The notes beneath the pieces were generated by a model. That model saw only the letters and a list, made by a program, of their open reading frames with translations. It was not told the origin of the DNA and ran no database searches. From contig JAPLLM010000081.1 in NCBI GenBank assembly GCA_026387555.1, positions 1-5,553 on the forward strand: 5,553 nt of DNA. Direction: 5' to 3'. Origin of the DNA: Candidatus Omnitrophota bacterium (GTDB taxonomy: Bacteria; Omnitrophota; Gorgyraeia; Gygaellales; Profunditerraquicolaceae). The translations under genes were made by a program, and so were the position numbers. Shown in pieces: positions 1 through 5,553 of this stretch; position 1 is the stretch's first letter, and every line of letters starts with the position of its first letter.

Positions 1-103
1 CTTGAGAATTTTCAATAAGGCAGACTTTAAGGCCCAGCTCCTTTGCTTTAATAGCGGCATTATAGCCGGCCCATCCAGCGCCAATTATTACCAGATCATA
101 CAT
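1..103 (-). CDS. FAD-dependent disulfide oxidoreductase, N-terminal fragment; likely dihydrolipoamide dehydrogenase (partial)
   Basis: Only the first 34 codons are visible; the gene runs off the left edge. The protein begins MYDLVIIGAGWAGYNAAIKA, a beta strand followed by the dinucleotide-binding GxGxxG loop (GAGWAG, residues 8-13) that holds the FAD pyrophosphate. It continues to the second strand VCLIEN, whose Glu31 normally binds the FAD ribose. This layout is typical of the two-dinucleotide flavoprotein family, and the helix after the loop resembles lipoamide dehydrogenase, the E3 subunit of 2-oxoacid dehydrogenase and glycine cleavage complexes. The Trp-Ala pair in the loop replaces the more usual Pro-Gly. 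The ATG lies 3 bases after the malate dehydrogenase stop, with no clear Shine-Dalgarno, so translation is probably coupled. Lipoamide dehydrogenase is inferred from a short segment plus the citric acid cycle neighbours. The redox-active CxxxxC motif is outside the window, so thioredoxin reductase-like or other flavoproteins remain possible. Confidence 0.7.
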   Translation of the reverse strand, partial: MYDLVIIGAGWAGYNAAIKAKELGLKVCLIENSQ

Positions 104-106
104 ATT

Positions 107-1027
107 TTATCCGGGGAGCTGTTGAGTTAACTTACGCACGTTATCGGCGGAAACTGTTAGGGATTTTAACTCTTCGCTGCTTAACTGCAACTCCACGATA
201 CCTTCTATTCCAGCTTTACCTATGCGGCAGGGAACACCTATACATGTATCTTTGATGCCGTATTCGCCGTTAAGTCTCGCACAAATGCCGATAATGCGTT
301 TCTCATCTTTGGCCACAGCTTTGACTAGCGCCGCTATCGCAGCCGAAGGGGCGTAATACGCGCTCCCGCTGCCTAATAAGCCGACGATCTCGGCTCCGCG
401 GTTAATGGTCTTAGCGATTAAGTCTTTTACCTTATTCTCATCGGCAAATTCTTCTAAGGATATGCCTTTGATGGTAGAAAATCTGGGCAGGGGTAACATT
501 CCTTCACCGTGGCTACCGATAACCGCTGCTTCGATATCGGTCACAGGAACGTTTAATTCCTTGCTGATAAGGTTAGCAAATCTCGCAGCATCAAGGCTAA
601 CCCCCATACCCAAGATTTTCTTAGGATTAAATCCGGTAACTTTTAAAGCGTAATTAGTCATAACATCTAACGGATTTGTGACAATAATATATACCGCTCT
701 GGGAGCAAATTCCTTTACCTTCAAAGAAACATCTTTTAATATTGCCGCATTCTTGGCCAAAAGCTCTTCTCTGGTCATCCCGGGCTTACGGGGAAGCCCA
801 GCGGTAGTCACTACGATATCGGAATCTTTGATTGTACTGAAATCGTCGGTTCCCTCTATGGAGTAATTTAATTTAAGCAGAGATCGGGCGTCCTCCATAT
901 CCATGGCTTTACCGCAGGCAAGGCCTTTCACGACATCGACAAGAAGAATGCTGCCTAAACCATCCTGGGCCAGGCGCAGGGCGGTAGTGCTCCCCACATT
1001 ACCGGCTCCGATCACGCTTATTTTCAT
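107..1027 (-). CDS. mdh: Malate dehydrogenase, NAD-dependent, LDH-like type
   Basis: This 306-residue enzyme interconverts malate and oxaloacetate with NAD in the cytoplasm; the length is normal for bacterial LDH-like malate dehydrogenases (about 305-312). The N-terminal Rossmann domain opens with GAGNVG (residues 7-12), and Asp31 at the end of the second strand favours NAD over NADP. The mobile active-site loop PRKPGMTR (79-86) has Arg80 at the position where lactate dehydrogenases carry Gln, the accepted malate/lactate discriminator; Arg86 is the second substrate-loop arginine. Asn118 (TNPLD), Asp146 and Arg149 (LDAARF), and the catalytic His173 (GSHGE) are all present. The start ATG overlaps the isocitrate dehydrogenase stop as ATGA, and only a weak purine stretch precedes it, so coupling to the upstream gene is likely. 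Its place beside an aminotransferase and an isocitrate dehydrogenase fits supply or use of oxaloacetate. The assignment is firm; the direction of flux cannot be read from the sequence. Confidence 0.95.
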   Translation of the reverse strand: MKISVIGAGNVGSTTALRLAQDGLGSILLVDVVKGLACGKAMDMEDARSLLKLNYSIEGTDDFSTIKDSDIVVTTAGLPRKPGMTREELLAKNAAILKDVSLKVKEFAPRAVYIIVTNPLDVMTNYALKVTGFNPKKILGMGVSLDAARFANLISKELNVPVTDIEAAVIGSHGEGMLPLPRFSTIKGISLEEFADENKVKDLIAKTINRGAEIVGLLGSGSAYYAPSAAIAALVKAVAKDEKRIIGICARLNGEYGIKDTCIGVPCRIGKAGIEGIVELQLSSEELKSLTVSADNVRKLTQQLPG

Positions 1028-2106
1028 CTTATTTTCTTGATAATAGCGTCAGTCATTTCAATGGTACCAACGGCTGACGGGTCATTAGGACTGGGTTTAA
1101 AATCGTAGGTGACAAATTTACCTTCGGAGATTATTTCTTTTACCGCGTTTTCCAAAGCCAACGCCGCTTTCTCCTCTTTGATATATTTTAAAAGCAGTAC
1201 TCCGGATAAAATCATGGCAGTTGGATTGACCTTGTTCATCCCTGTATATTTAGGCGCTGATCCGTGAACCGCTTCGAATACCGCTATCCCGTTACCTATA
1301 TTAGCGCCCGGGGCTATCCCTAAACCGCCGATCAGCCCGGCGCAGAGATCCGAAAGAATGTCTCCGTAGAGGTTTTCAGTCACTAAAACATCGTAATTAT
1401 GCGGCTTCTGAACCAACTGCATTGACATATTATCCACCAGGGCCTCATCAAAAGCTACTCTACCTTCATATTCCTTAGCGACTTCCCGGGCGGTATTTAA
1501 AAACAAACCATCAGTAAACTTCATGATATTGGCTTTCGTGATTATGGTGACCTTTTTGCGTTTAAAAGCCAGCGCATATTCAAAAGCAAAACGAACTATT
1601 CTTTCGGTGGCGAACTTGGATATAGGTTTGATCGATATGCCTGAATCAGGCCGGATTTTCTTTTTGGAATACTTCTCTATCTGCGAAATCAAATCTTTGG
1701 TTTCGGGTTTTCCCTCTTCGAATTCAATTCCGGCGTAAAGGTCTTCGCTGTTCTCCCGGATCATAACCAGATCAATGTCTTTGTAGTTGCTCTTTACCCC
1801 AACGTAAGTCTTTGAAGGCCGCACGCAGGCGTATAAATCCAAGGCATGCCTGATCGCAACGTTGACCGAACGGAAACCTCCGCCGATGGGTGTGACCATC
1901 GGCCCTTTTAATGCGATTTTATTCTTCCTGATGGAATCAAGGACCGAATCAGGGAGCAATTTTCCGGTTTTATCCAGCGCAGCCTGGCCGGCAATTGCTT
2001 CTTCCCACTCGATCTTTACTCCAGTTGCGTCAATGCACCGCCTTGCGGCGAGCGACACCTCCGGTCCGATCCCATCTCCAGGTATCAAAGTGATCCTATG
2101 GCTCAT
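1024..2106 (-). CDS. icd: Isocitrate dehydrogenase, short monocistronic-subunit type, probably NADP-preferring
   Basis: A 360-residue member of the isocitrate/isopropylmalate dehydrogenase family that would oxidise and decarboxylate isocitrate to 2-oxoglutarate. It starts with the family signature LIPGDGIGPE (7-16). The substrate loop is RSVNVAIR: Ser80, Asn82 and Arg86 match the Ser-x-Asn-x-x-x-Arg of isocitrate dehydrogenases (Ser113/Asn115/Arg119 in E. coli), whereas isopropylmalate enzymes have a leucine at the Asn position. Other active-site residues are Arg96, Arg117, Tyr124, Lys191 and the metal ligands Asp225, Asp249 and Asp253 (ENLYGDILSDL). Length and overall style resemble the short NAD-type and mitochondrial IDH3 enzymes, not the 416-residue E. 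coli enzyme. However, the coenzyme segment HGSAPKYTG has Lys286-Tyr287, and with Val293 and Tyr334 this matches E. coli NADP determinants; Pro338 replaces the fifth one, Arg395. The start follows the small-subunit stop by 2 bases and has an AGAGG ribosome site 7 bases upstream. Homoisocitrate or isopropylmalate activity is less likely. Confidence 0.88.
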   Translation of the reverse strand: MSHRITLIPGDGIGPEVSLAARRCIDATGVKIEWEEAIAGQAALDKTGKLLPDSVLDSIRKNKIALKGPMVTPIGGGFRSVNVAIRHALDLYACVRPSKTYVGVKSNYKDIDLVMIRENSEDLYAGIEFEEGKPETKDLISQIEKYSKKKIRPDSGISIKPISKFATERIVRFAFEYALAFKRKKVTIITKANIMKFTDGLFLNTAREVAKEYEGRVAFDEALVDNMSMQLVQKPHNYDVLVTENLYGDILSDLCAGLIGGLGIAPGANIGNGIAVFEAVHGSAPKYTGMNKVNPTAMILSGVLLLKYIKEEKAALALENAVKEIISEGKFVTYDFKPSPNDPSAVGTIEMTDAIIKKIR

Positions 2107-2108
2107 AT

Positions 2109-2612
2109 TTAGACCTCTGGCAACTTTCCATATTTCTTAAAATAATTAATTATGCCGCCCTCTTGTAAAAGTTTCTGCATAAATTGAGGAAACGGTTTTA
2201 TCTTTAATTCTATATTCTTGGTAATATTCTTTACAATACCTTTATCCAAATCGATATCCAGTTGGTCAGCCTCGGATATCTTATCCGTATCCGTCTCGAT
2301 AAGTGGAAGTCCGATGTTAAAACTATTGCGGTAGAATATGCGGGCAAAGCTTTTAGCCAAAACGGCGTTTATTTGCGCCTCCTTAATGACTAAAGGCGCC
2401 TGTTCCCGGGACGAACCCATTCCGAAATTCTTTCCCGCCACAATCATGCAATTGCCCGGAGTTATCTTAGAAGGAAAAGCAGGATCGATATCCTCCATGA
2501 TATGTTTAGCTAATTCTTTCATATCGGTTATGGCGAATTTATAGCGGCCGGATATGATAAAATCCGTATTAATGCTGTCGCCCATCTTTATGGATTTACC
2601 GGCGATTCTCAT
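2109..2612 (-). CDS. Aconitase/isopropylmalate dehydratase family, small (swivel) subunit
   Basis: A 167-residue LeuD/HacB-type swivel-domain protein that would pair with the large subunit encoded at 3667-4920 to form a two-part hydro-lyase moving a hydroxyl group on a di- or tricarboxylic acid. The length is typical of archaeal-type LeuD proteins, shorter than the roughly 200-residue proteobacterial LeuD. The opening DSINTDFII segment (12-20) and the active-site loop GKNFGMGSSREQAP (60-73) identify the family; Ser67/Ser68 and Arg69 correspond to the catalytic GSSRE element of aconitases. SFARIFYRN (88-96) and the GLPLIE strand follow. Two loop positions differ from the common GCGSSREH form: Met65 for Cys and Gln71 for His. 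The specificity loop reads RYKF (23-26), unlike the YLRT of homoaconitase or YLV(M/Y) of isopropylmalate isomerase as I recall them, so the substrate cannot be assigned by motif. The start overlaps the pilT stop as ATGA with only a weak AGG upstream. Isocitrate dehydrogenase next door suggests citrate/isocitrate; leucine or homoaconitate pathways are alternatives. Confidence 0.88.
   Translation of the reverse strand: MRIAGKSIKMGDSINTDFIISGRYKFAITDMKELAKHIMEDIDPAFPSKITPGNCMIVAGKNFGMGSSREQAPLVIKEAQINAVLAKSFARIFYRNSFNIGLPLIETDTDKISEADQLDIDLDKGIVKNITKNIELKIKPFPQFMQKLLQEGGIINYFKKYGKLPEV
2114..2118 (-). promoter_or_regulatory. Shine-Dalgarno site of isocitrate dehydrogenase
   Basis: AGAGG on the coding strand, within the last codons of the small-subunit gene, sits 7 bases before the ATG at 2106. 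It supports the chosen start, which also places the LIPGDGIGPE signature at its usual distance from the N-terminus. Confidence 0.7.
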
Positions 2613-3655
2613 AATTGCCTGAATTCTTCGGGATTTTTGACTTTAGACAAAGCAGTATCGACGGAAATTTTTTGCATTTGCACCAGCTCTTTCAATGATT
2701 TATCCATTGTCTTCATCCCATATTGCGAACCTGTCTGCATAAGCGTAGGGATCTGTTCTATTTCGTGTTCGCGGATGAGGTTTCTAATACCTGAAGTGCC
2801 GATCATTATTTCAGTTGCCATGACTCGTCCTTTACCCGAAACATGGGGAAGCAATAATTGCGAAATTACCGCCTGAAGGCAATCTGCCAGCTGCAATTTT
2901 ACCTGTTGCTGCTGATGAGGAGGAAACACGTCAATGATCCTTTCAATGGTCTGCGGGGCGTCAGGTGTATGTAATGTGGCAAGGACCAGATGCCCGGTCT
3001 CTGCCGCGGTCAGCGCCGTGGAGATAGTCTCTAAATCGCGCATTTCACCTACCACAATGACGTTCGGGTCCTGCCTTAACGCATGCCTCAAGGCCTCGGC
3101 GAATGAAAGCGTATCCGAATAAAGCTCTCTTTGTTTGATCACGCTCTTTTTATTCGCAAAGATGAACTCAATAGGGTCTTCGATGGATATTATCAGGCTC
3201 TCGCGTTCGCGGTTGATCTGTTCGATCATGACCGCAAGCGTTGTCGTCTTACCCATTCCGGTAGGGCCGGTGACTAACACTAGACCGTTAGGCCTGCGCG
3301 CTAATTCCGAGACGATCGGCGGAAGCCCAAGCGTCGAAGAATCAGGGACTTCCAGAGGGACGCGCCTGAATGCCGCCTCAACGCACCCCCTTTGCATATG
3401 GATATTTACGCGGAACCTATCTAAACCCGGTAATGCCAGGGAAAGATCAAGCTCTAATTCCTTTTCGAATTTTTCTTTCTGCTGGTCAGTAAGAATACTA
3501 TAAATCACTTTCTTTAGTTCGTCTTTTCTAGCAGGGGGCAGCCCCAAGCGGGCAAGTTTGCCGTCAATACGTAAAATCGGAGGCTCATTTTCTGTAACGT
3601 GCAAATCAGAAGCACCTTTCTCGTTGCATAATACCAACAAATTGCGTATGTCCAT
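2609..3655 (-). CDS. pilT: Type IV pilus retraction ATPase PilT
   Basis: A complete 348-residue PilT-family ATPase; such proteins form hexamers at the cytoplasmic base of type IV pili and power pilin disassembly, driving twitching, adhesion and DNA uptake. The N-terminal PAS-like domain (about 1-110) includes the typical GASDLHV and the RIDGKL strand. The RecA-like domain has Walker A GPTGMGKTT (130-138, Lys136), the Asp box ISIEDPIEF (157-164), Walker B with catalytic Glu204 in VVGEMRD, and the His box TGHLVLATLHT (220-230). The late motif GIRNLIRE (289-296) is the PilT hallmark AIRNLIRE, which separates it from assembly ATPases PilB/GspE; no extra N-terminal PilB domain is present. Walker A has Met134 where Ser is usual. 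All catalytic motifs are intact, so the gene looks functional. It has the best ribosome-binding site in the window. No other pilus gene is visible, and its place between two subunits of a hydro-lyase is unexpected. Confidence 0.95.
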   Translation of the reverse strand: MDIRNLLVLCNEKGASDLHVTENEPPILRIDGKLARLGLPPARKDELKKVIYSILTDQQKEKFEKELELDLSLALPGLDRFRVNIHMQRGCVEAAFRRVPLEVPDSSTLGLPPIVSELARRPNGLVLVTGPTGMGKTTTLAVMIEQINRERESLIISIEDPIEFIFANKKSVIKQRELYSDTLSFAEALRHALRQDPNVIVVGEMRDLETISTALTAAETGHLVLATLHTPDAPQTIERIIDVFPPHQQQQVKLQLADCLQAVISQLLLPHVSGKGRVMATEIMIGTSGIRNLIREHEIEQIPTLMQTGSQYGMKTMDKSLKELVQMQKISVDTALSKVKNPEEFRQL

Positions 3656-3660
3656 GATCT

Positions 3661-3666
3661 CTCCTT
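3661..3666 (-). promoter_or_regulatory. Strong Shine-Dalgarno site of pilT
   Basis: On the coding strand AAGGAG lies directly after the large-subunit TAA stop and 5 bases before the pilT ATG at 3655. This is the only full-consensus ribosome site among the visible starts and fixes the pilT start. It suggests that pilT can be translated independently of the upstream gene. Confidence 0.85.
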
Positions 3667-4920
3667 TTACAAAGCCTTCCTGGGATCTGTTATATGCCCT
3701 TTTACGGCTGATGTAGTGACAGTCGCCGGGCTTGCAAGATAAATGAAAGCGTTAGGATTACCCATTCTGCCTTTAAAATTACGGTTTGCGCTTGAGATAA
3801 CGATTTCGCCGTCCGCGGGGATTCCGTTATGCGTGCCTACGCATGGGCCGCATCCGGGAGCGACTACAACCGCTCCGGCTCTGACAAAAATATCGATGTA
3901 TCCAAGCTTGAGCGCGTCCAAATAAATCGAACGCGAGCTGGGAGCTATAATAAATTTTACTCCCGGAGCAACTTTATGATTCTTCAGTATTCCGGCAGCG
4001 ATCTTTAAATCAGAGAGCCTGCCGTTAGTGCACGTGCCCAGAAATGCCTCGTTTATCAATACGTCCTTTAATTTATCCGCCGGGCTCACATTATCCACCG
4101 TATGCGGCATAGAAACTTGGGGCGTGAGTTTGGATATATCAAATTCAAGCACGTTCTCATATTTCGCATCCTGATCCGCCGCGACAGCTTTAATCACAAC
4201 GCCCTTCTTAACCCGAGATTTAAACCACGTAATTGTCTTAGCGTCCTGCGGCATAAAACCCGCCTTAGCTCCCATCTCAACAACCATATTAGATATACAC
4301 ATCCTTCCGTCAATATCTAACTTGTCTATTACAGGGCCGCAAAACTCAACTGCTTTATAAGTCGCTCCGTCCGCTCCGATCTTACCTATAATATGGATGA
4401 TTATATCTTTGGCGTAAATCCCCTTAGGAATCTTGCCCTTGACTATTATTTTAACAGTTTCCGGGACTTTAAACCAGTTTTTTCCTGTTGCTAATGCTAC
4501 TGCAAGGTCTGTTGAGCCGACACCGGTTGAGAAAACACCCAGAGCCCCGTATGTGCACGTGTGGGAATCAGCGCCTAACACAAGGTCTCCGGGAAGAACC
4601 TCGCCTGATTCCGGGATGACTTGATGGCATACACCGCAACCTATATCGAATAGTTCTGTTTTAAACTCACCGGAAAAAGCCCGCATCTTTTTGTGCACCC
4701 GCGAAACCCCTTCGCTGGGAGACGGCGCGCTGTGGTCAATGACCATGCAAAATCTAGTCTTTAGTTCCGTAAGCCCCAGTTCTTTGACCCTGTCGATGAT
4801 TATCGATGATGTACCGTCCTGGCCAAAGGCAAAATCGATCTTACATAAAGCAAAATCGCCGGCAACTAGTGGCCTGCCGGCATGAACGCTTAATATCTTC
4901 TCGGCTATAGTCTTTCCCAT
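3667..4920 (-). CDS. Aconitase/isopropylmalate dehydratase family, large [4Fe-4S] subunit
   Basis: A 417-residue LeuC/HacA-type catalytic subunit that would carry the [4Fe-4S] cluster of a two-part hydro-lyase with the 2109-2612 product. The length matches the shorter archaeal-type subunits (about 415-425), not the roughly 465-residue proteobacterial LeuC. Cluster ligands are Cys297 (GTCTNGR, 295-301) and Cys357/Cys360 (PGCGPCVG, 355-362). Other family elements are DHSAPSP (62-68), GVCHQVIPE (96-104), the ADSHT loop (117-121), the GSTDLAVALATGK segment (135-147) and PSSR (327-330). The enzyme may act on citrate/isocitrate (aconitase role), isopropylmalate or homoaconitate; sequence motifs do not settle this, but an isocitrate dehydrogenase and malate dehydrogenase downstream and an aminotransferase upstream favour citrate. 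The ATG comes 3 bases after the aminotransferase stop and has no recognisable Shine-Dalgarno, so re-initiation by coupling is likely. The partner subunit gene is separated from it by pilT. Confidence 0.92.
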   Translation of the reverse strand: MGKTIAEKILSVHAGRPLVAGDFALCKIDFAFGQDGTSSIIIDRVKELGLTELKTRFCMVIDHSAPSPSEGVSRVHKKMRAFSGEFKTELFDIGCGVCHQVIPESGEVLPGDLVLGADSHTCTYGALGVFSTGVGSTDLAVALATGKNWFKVPETVKIIVKGKIPKGIYAKDIIIHIIGKIGADGATYKAVEFCGPVIDKLDIDGRMCISNMVVEMGAKAGFMPQDAKTITWFKSRVKKGVVIKAVAADQDAKYENVLEFDISKLTPQVSMPHTVDNVSPADKLKDVLINEAFLGTCTNGRLSDLKIAAGILKNHKVAPGVKFIIAPSSRSIYLDALKLGYIDIFVRAGAVVVAPGCGPCVGTHNGIPADGEIVISSANRNFKGRMGNPNAFIYLASPATVTTSAVKGHITDPRKAL

Positions 4921-4923
4921 AAT

Positions 4924-5553
4924 TTACAGTTTAGTAAGCCACTCCTCGAGTCTATTTAAGGCCTTAATCAGGGATTCCATACTCGTAGCAAAGCTTAAGC
5001 GGCAGTAATCCTTTCTGCCAAACCCTTCCCCGGGTATAAGCGCGATTAACGCTTCGTCTAATAAACGGCTTGCCAGGGCCAGGGAATCTAATTTAGTTTT
5101 AGATATATTGAAGAATAGATAGAAAGCGCCTTGCGGTTTGACGTAAGTAAGCTTAGGCATTTTATCCAACCGGGAACAAACGTAATCCCTTCTGCGCTCG
5201 AACTCTTTACAGATCGATTTGGCAAAATCATCCGGCGCGTTCAACGCCGCAACCGCGGCTTTCTGTGAAATTGATGTTGGATTTGAAGTGGAATGATCTT
5301 GCAGGTTGGAGATCGCATCCGCGATCACCCGGGGAGCCCCCAGATAACCGATACGCCATCCGGTCATAGAAAAGCTTTTGGATAGGCCGTTTACGGTTAT
5401 AGTCAGGTCGCAGATATCTTTCCCAAGGCTAGCGATAGAAGTATGCTTAAGCCCGTCAAAGATTATTTTTTCATAAATTTCATCACTGATCACGTAAATT
5501 TTGTTTTTAACGCAGATTTCAGCGATCTCGGCAAGTTCAGCTTTACTGTAAAC
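4924..5553 (-). CDS. Aspartate aminotransferase family (class I/II, PLP-dependent), C-terminal part (partial)
   Basis: The reading frame is open to the right edge, giving 209 visible residues of a protein that is normally about 390-400; the N-terminal half, including the true start, is outside. The GTG at 5491-5493 is an internal Val codon, not the start: the upstream residues VYSKAELAEIAEICVKNKIY are good family sequence. Visible motifs, numbered from the edge, are VISDEIYE (21-28; Asp24 pairs with the PLP ring nitrogen and Tyr27 with its hydroxyl), the PLP-lysine site LSKSFSMTGWRIGY (57-70; Lys59) and the carboxylate-binding Arg185 in CRLSFA. HSTSNPTSISQKAA resembles the Ib subgroup of AspB-like aspartate aminotransferases. 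The likely reaction is aspartate plus 2-oxoglutarate to oxaloacetate plus glutamate, which links both 2-oxoglutarate and oxaloacetate made or used by the downstream genes. Related enzymes acting on other amino acids cannot be excluded from the C-terminal half alone. Confidence 0.9.
   Translation of the reverse strand, partial: VYSKAELAEIAEICVKNKIYVISDEIYEKIIFDGLKHTSIASLGKDICDLTITVNGLSKSFSMTGWRIGYLGAPRVIADAISNLQDHSTSNPTSISQKAAVAALNAPDDFAKSICKEFERRRDYVCSRLDKMPKLTYVKPQGAFYLFFNISKTKLDSLALASRLLDEALIALIPGEGFGRKDYCRLSFATSMESLIKALNRLEEWLTKL

Noticed and set aside
107..1027. Lactate dehydrogenase
   Set aside because: Arg80 occupies the loop position that is Gln in lactate dehydrogenases, and the PRKPGMTR loop is the malate type.
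1862..2140. Plus-strand open frame of 92 codons across the isocitrate dehydrogenase start
   Set aside because: It is antisense to the conserved N-terminus of a well-supported gene and its translation shows no family features.
3135..3503. Plus-strand open frame of 122 codons opposite pilT
   Set aside because: It lies wholly antisense to the conserved ATPase core, has no recognisable domain or ribosome site, and is a shadow of the real frame.
2609..3655. Pilus assembly ATPase PilB or secretion ATPase GspE
   Set aside because: The 348-residue length, the lack of an extra N-terminal domain and the GIRNLIRE motif point to PilT.
1024..4920. A leucine biosynthesis cluster leuC-leuD-leuB
   Set aside because: The dehydrogenase has Asn82 in a Ser-x-Asn-x-x-x-Arg loop and a Lys-Tyr coenzyme pair, neither typical of LeuB, and the neighbours belong to the citric acid cycle. 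The role of the LeuCD-like subunits themselves stays open.
4924..5493. A shorter aminotransferase gene starting at the GTG at 5493
   Set aside because: The frame stays open to the window edge and the upstream residues are normal family sequence; a start here would remove the N-terminal half of the fold.
1..5553. Defence system, mobile element, CRISPR or RNA gene
   Set aside because: Coding sequence fills the window almost completely with housekeeping and pilus genes; no direct repeat array, transposase, integrase or structured noncoding stretch was seen.

Overview
The window is a tightly packed block of seven same-strand genes (all on the minus strand), so transcription runs from position 5553 down to 1. 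The two outer genes are cut by the window edges. Gaps between genes are 2 to 11 bases, and two junctions are 4-base ATGA overlaps. No intergenic space is long enough for an internal promoter, terminator or RNA gene, and I see no repeats, mobile elements or CRISPR.

In transcription order the genes are: (1) the C-terminal half of a class I aspartate-type aminotransferase; (2) the large [4Fe-4S] subunit of a LeuC/aconitase-family hydro-lyase; (3) a complete PilT-type pilus retraction ATPase; (4) the small LeuD-type subunit of the same hydro-lyase; (5) a short 360-residue isocitrate dehydrogenase; (6) an LDH-like malate dehydrogenase; (7) the first 34 codons of an FAD flavoprotein that resembles dihydrolipoamide dehydrogenase.

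Except for pilT, the genes fit a partial citric acid pathway around oxaloacetate, aspartate and 2-oxoglutarate. Malate dehydrogenase and the aminotransferase act on oxaloacetate, and the two-part hydro-lyase plus isocitrate dehydrogenase would lead from citrate to 2-oxoglutarate. A lipoamide dehydrogenase would serve a 2-oxoacid dehydrogenase or glycine cleavage complex. No citrate synthase is present here. The dehydrogenase carries the isocitrate-type Ser-x-Asn-x-x-x-Arg motif, not the isopropylmalate-type one. The LeuCD-like pair may therefore work as an aconitase and not in leucine synthesis. This is inference from motif and context.

The most unusual feature is the insertion of pilT between the two hydro-lyase subunit genes, with pilT overlapping the small-subunit start. 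The source looks like a bacterium with type IV pili, moderate GC (roughly mid-40s percent by eye) and compact operons. An uncultured lineage such as Omnitrophica-type bacteria is possible, but the sequence alone does not establish it.
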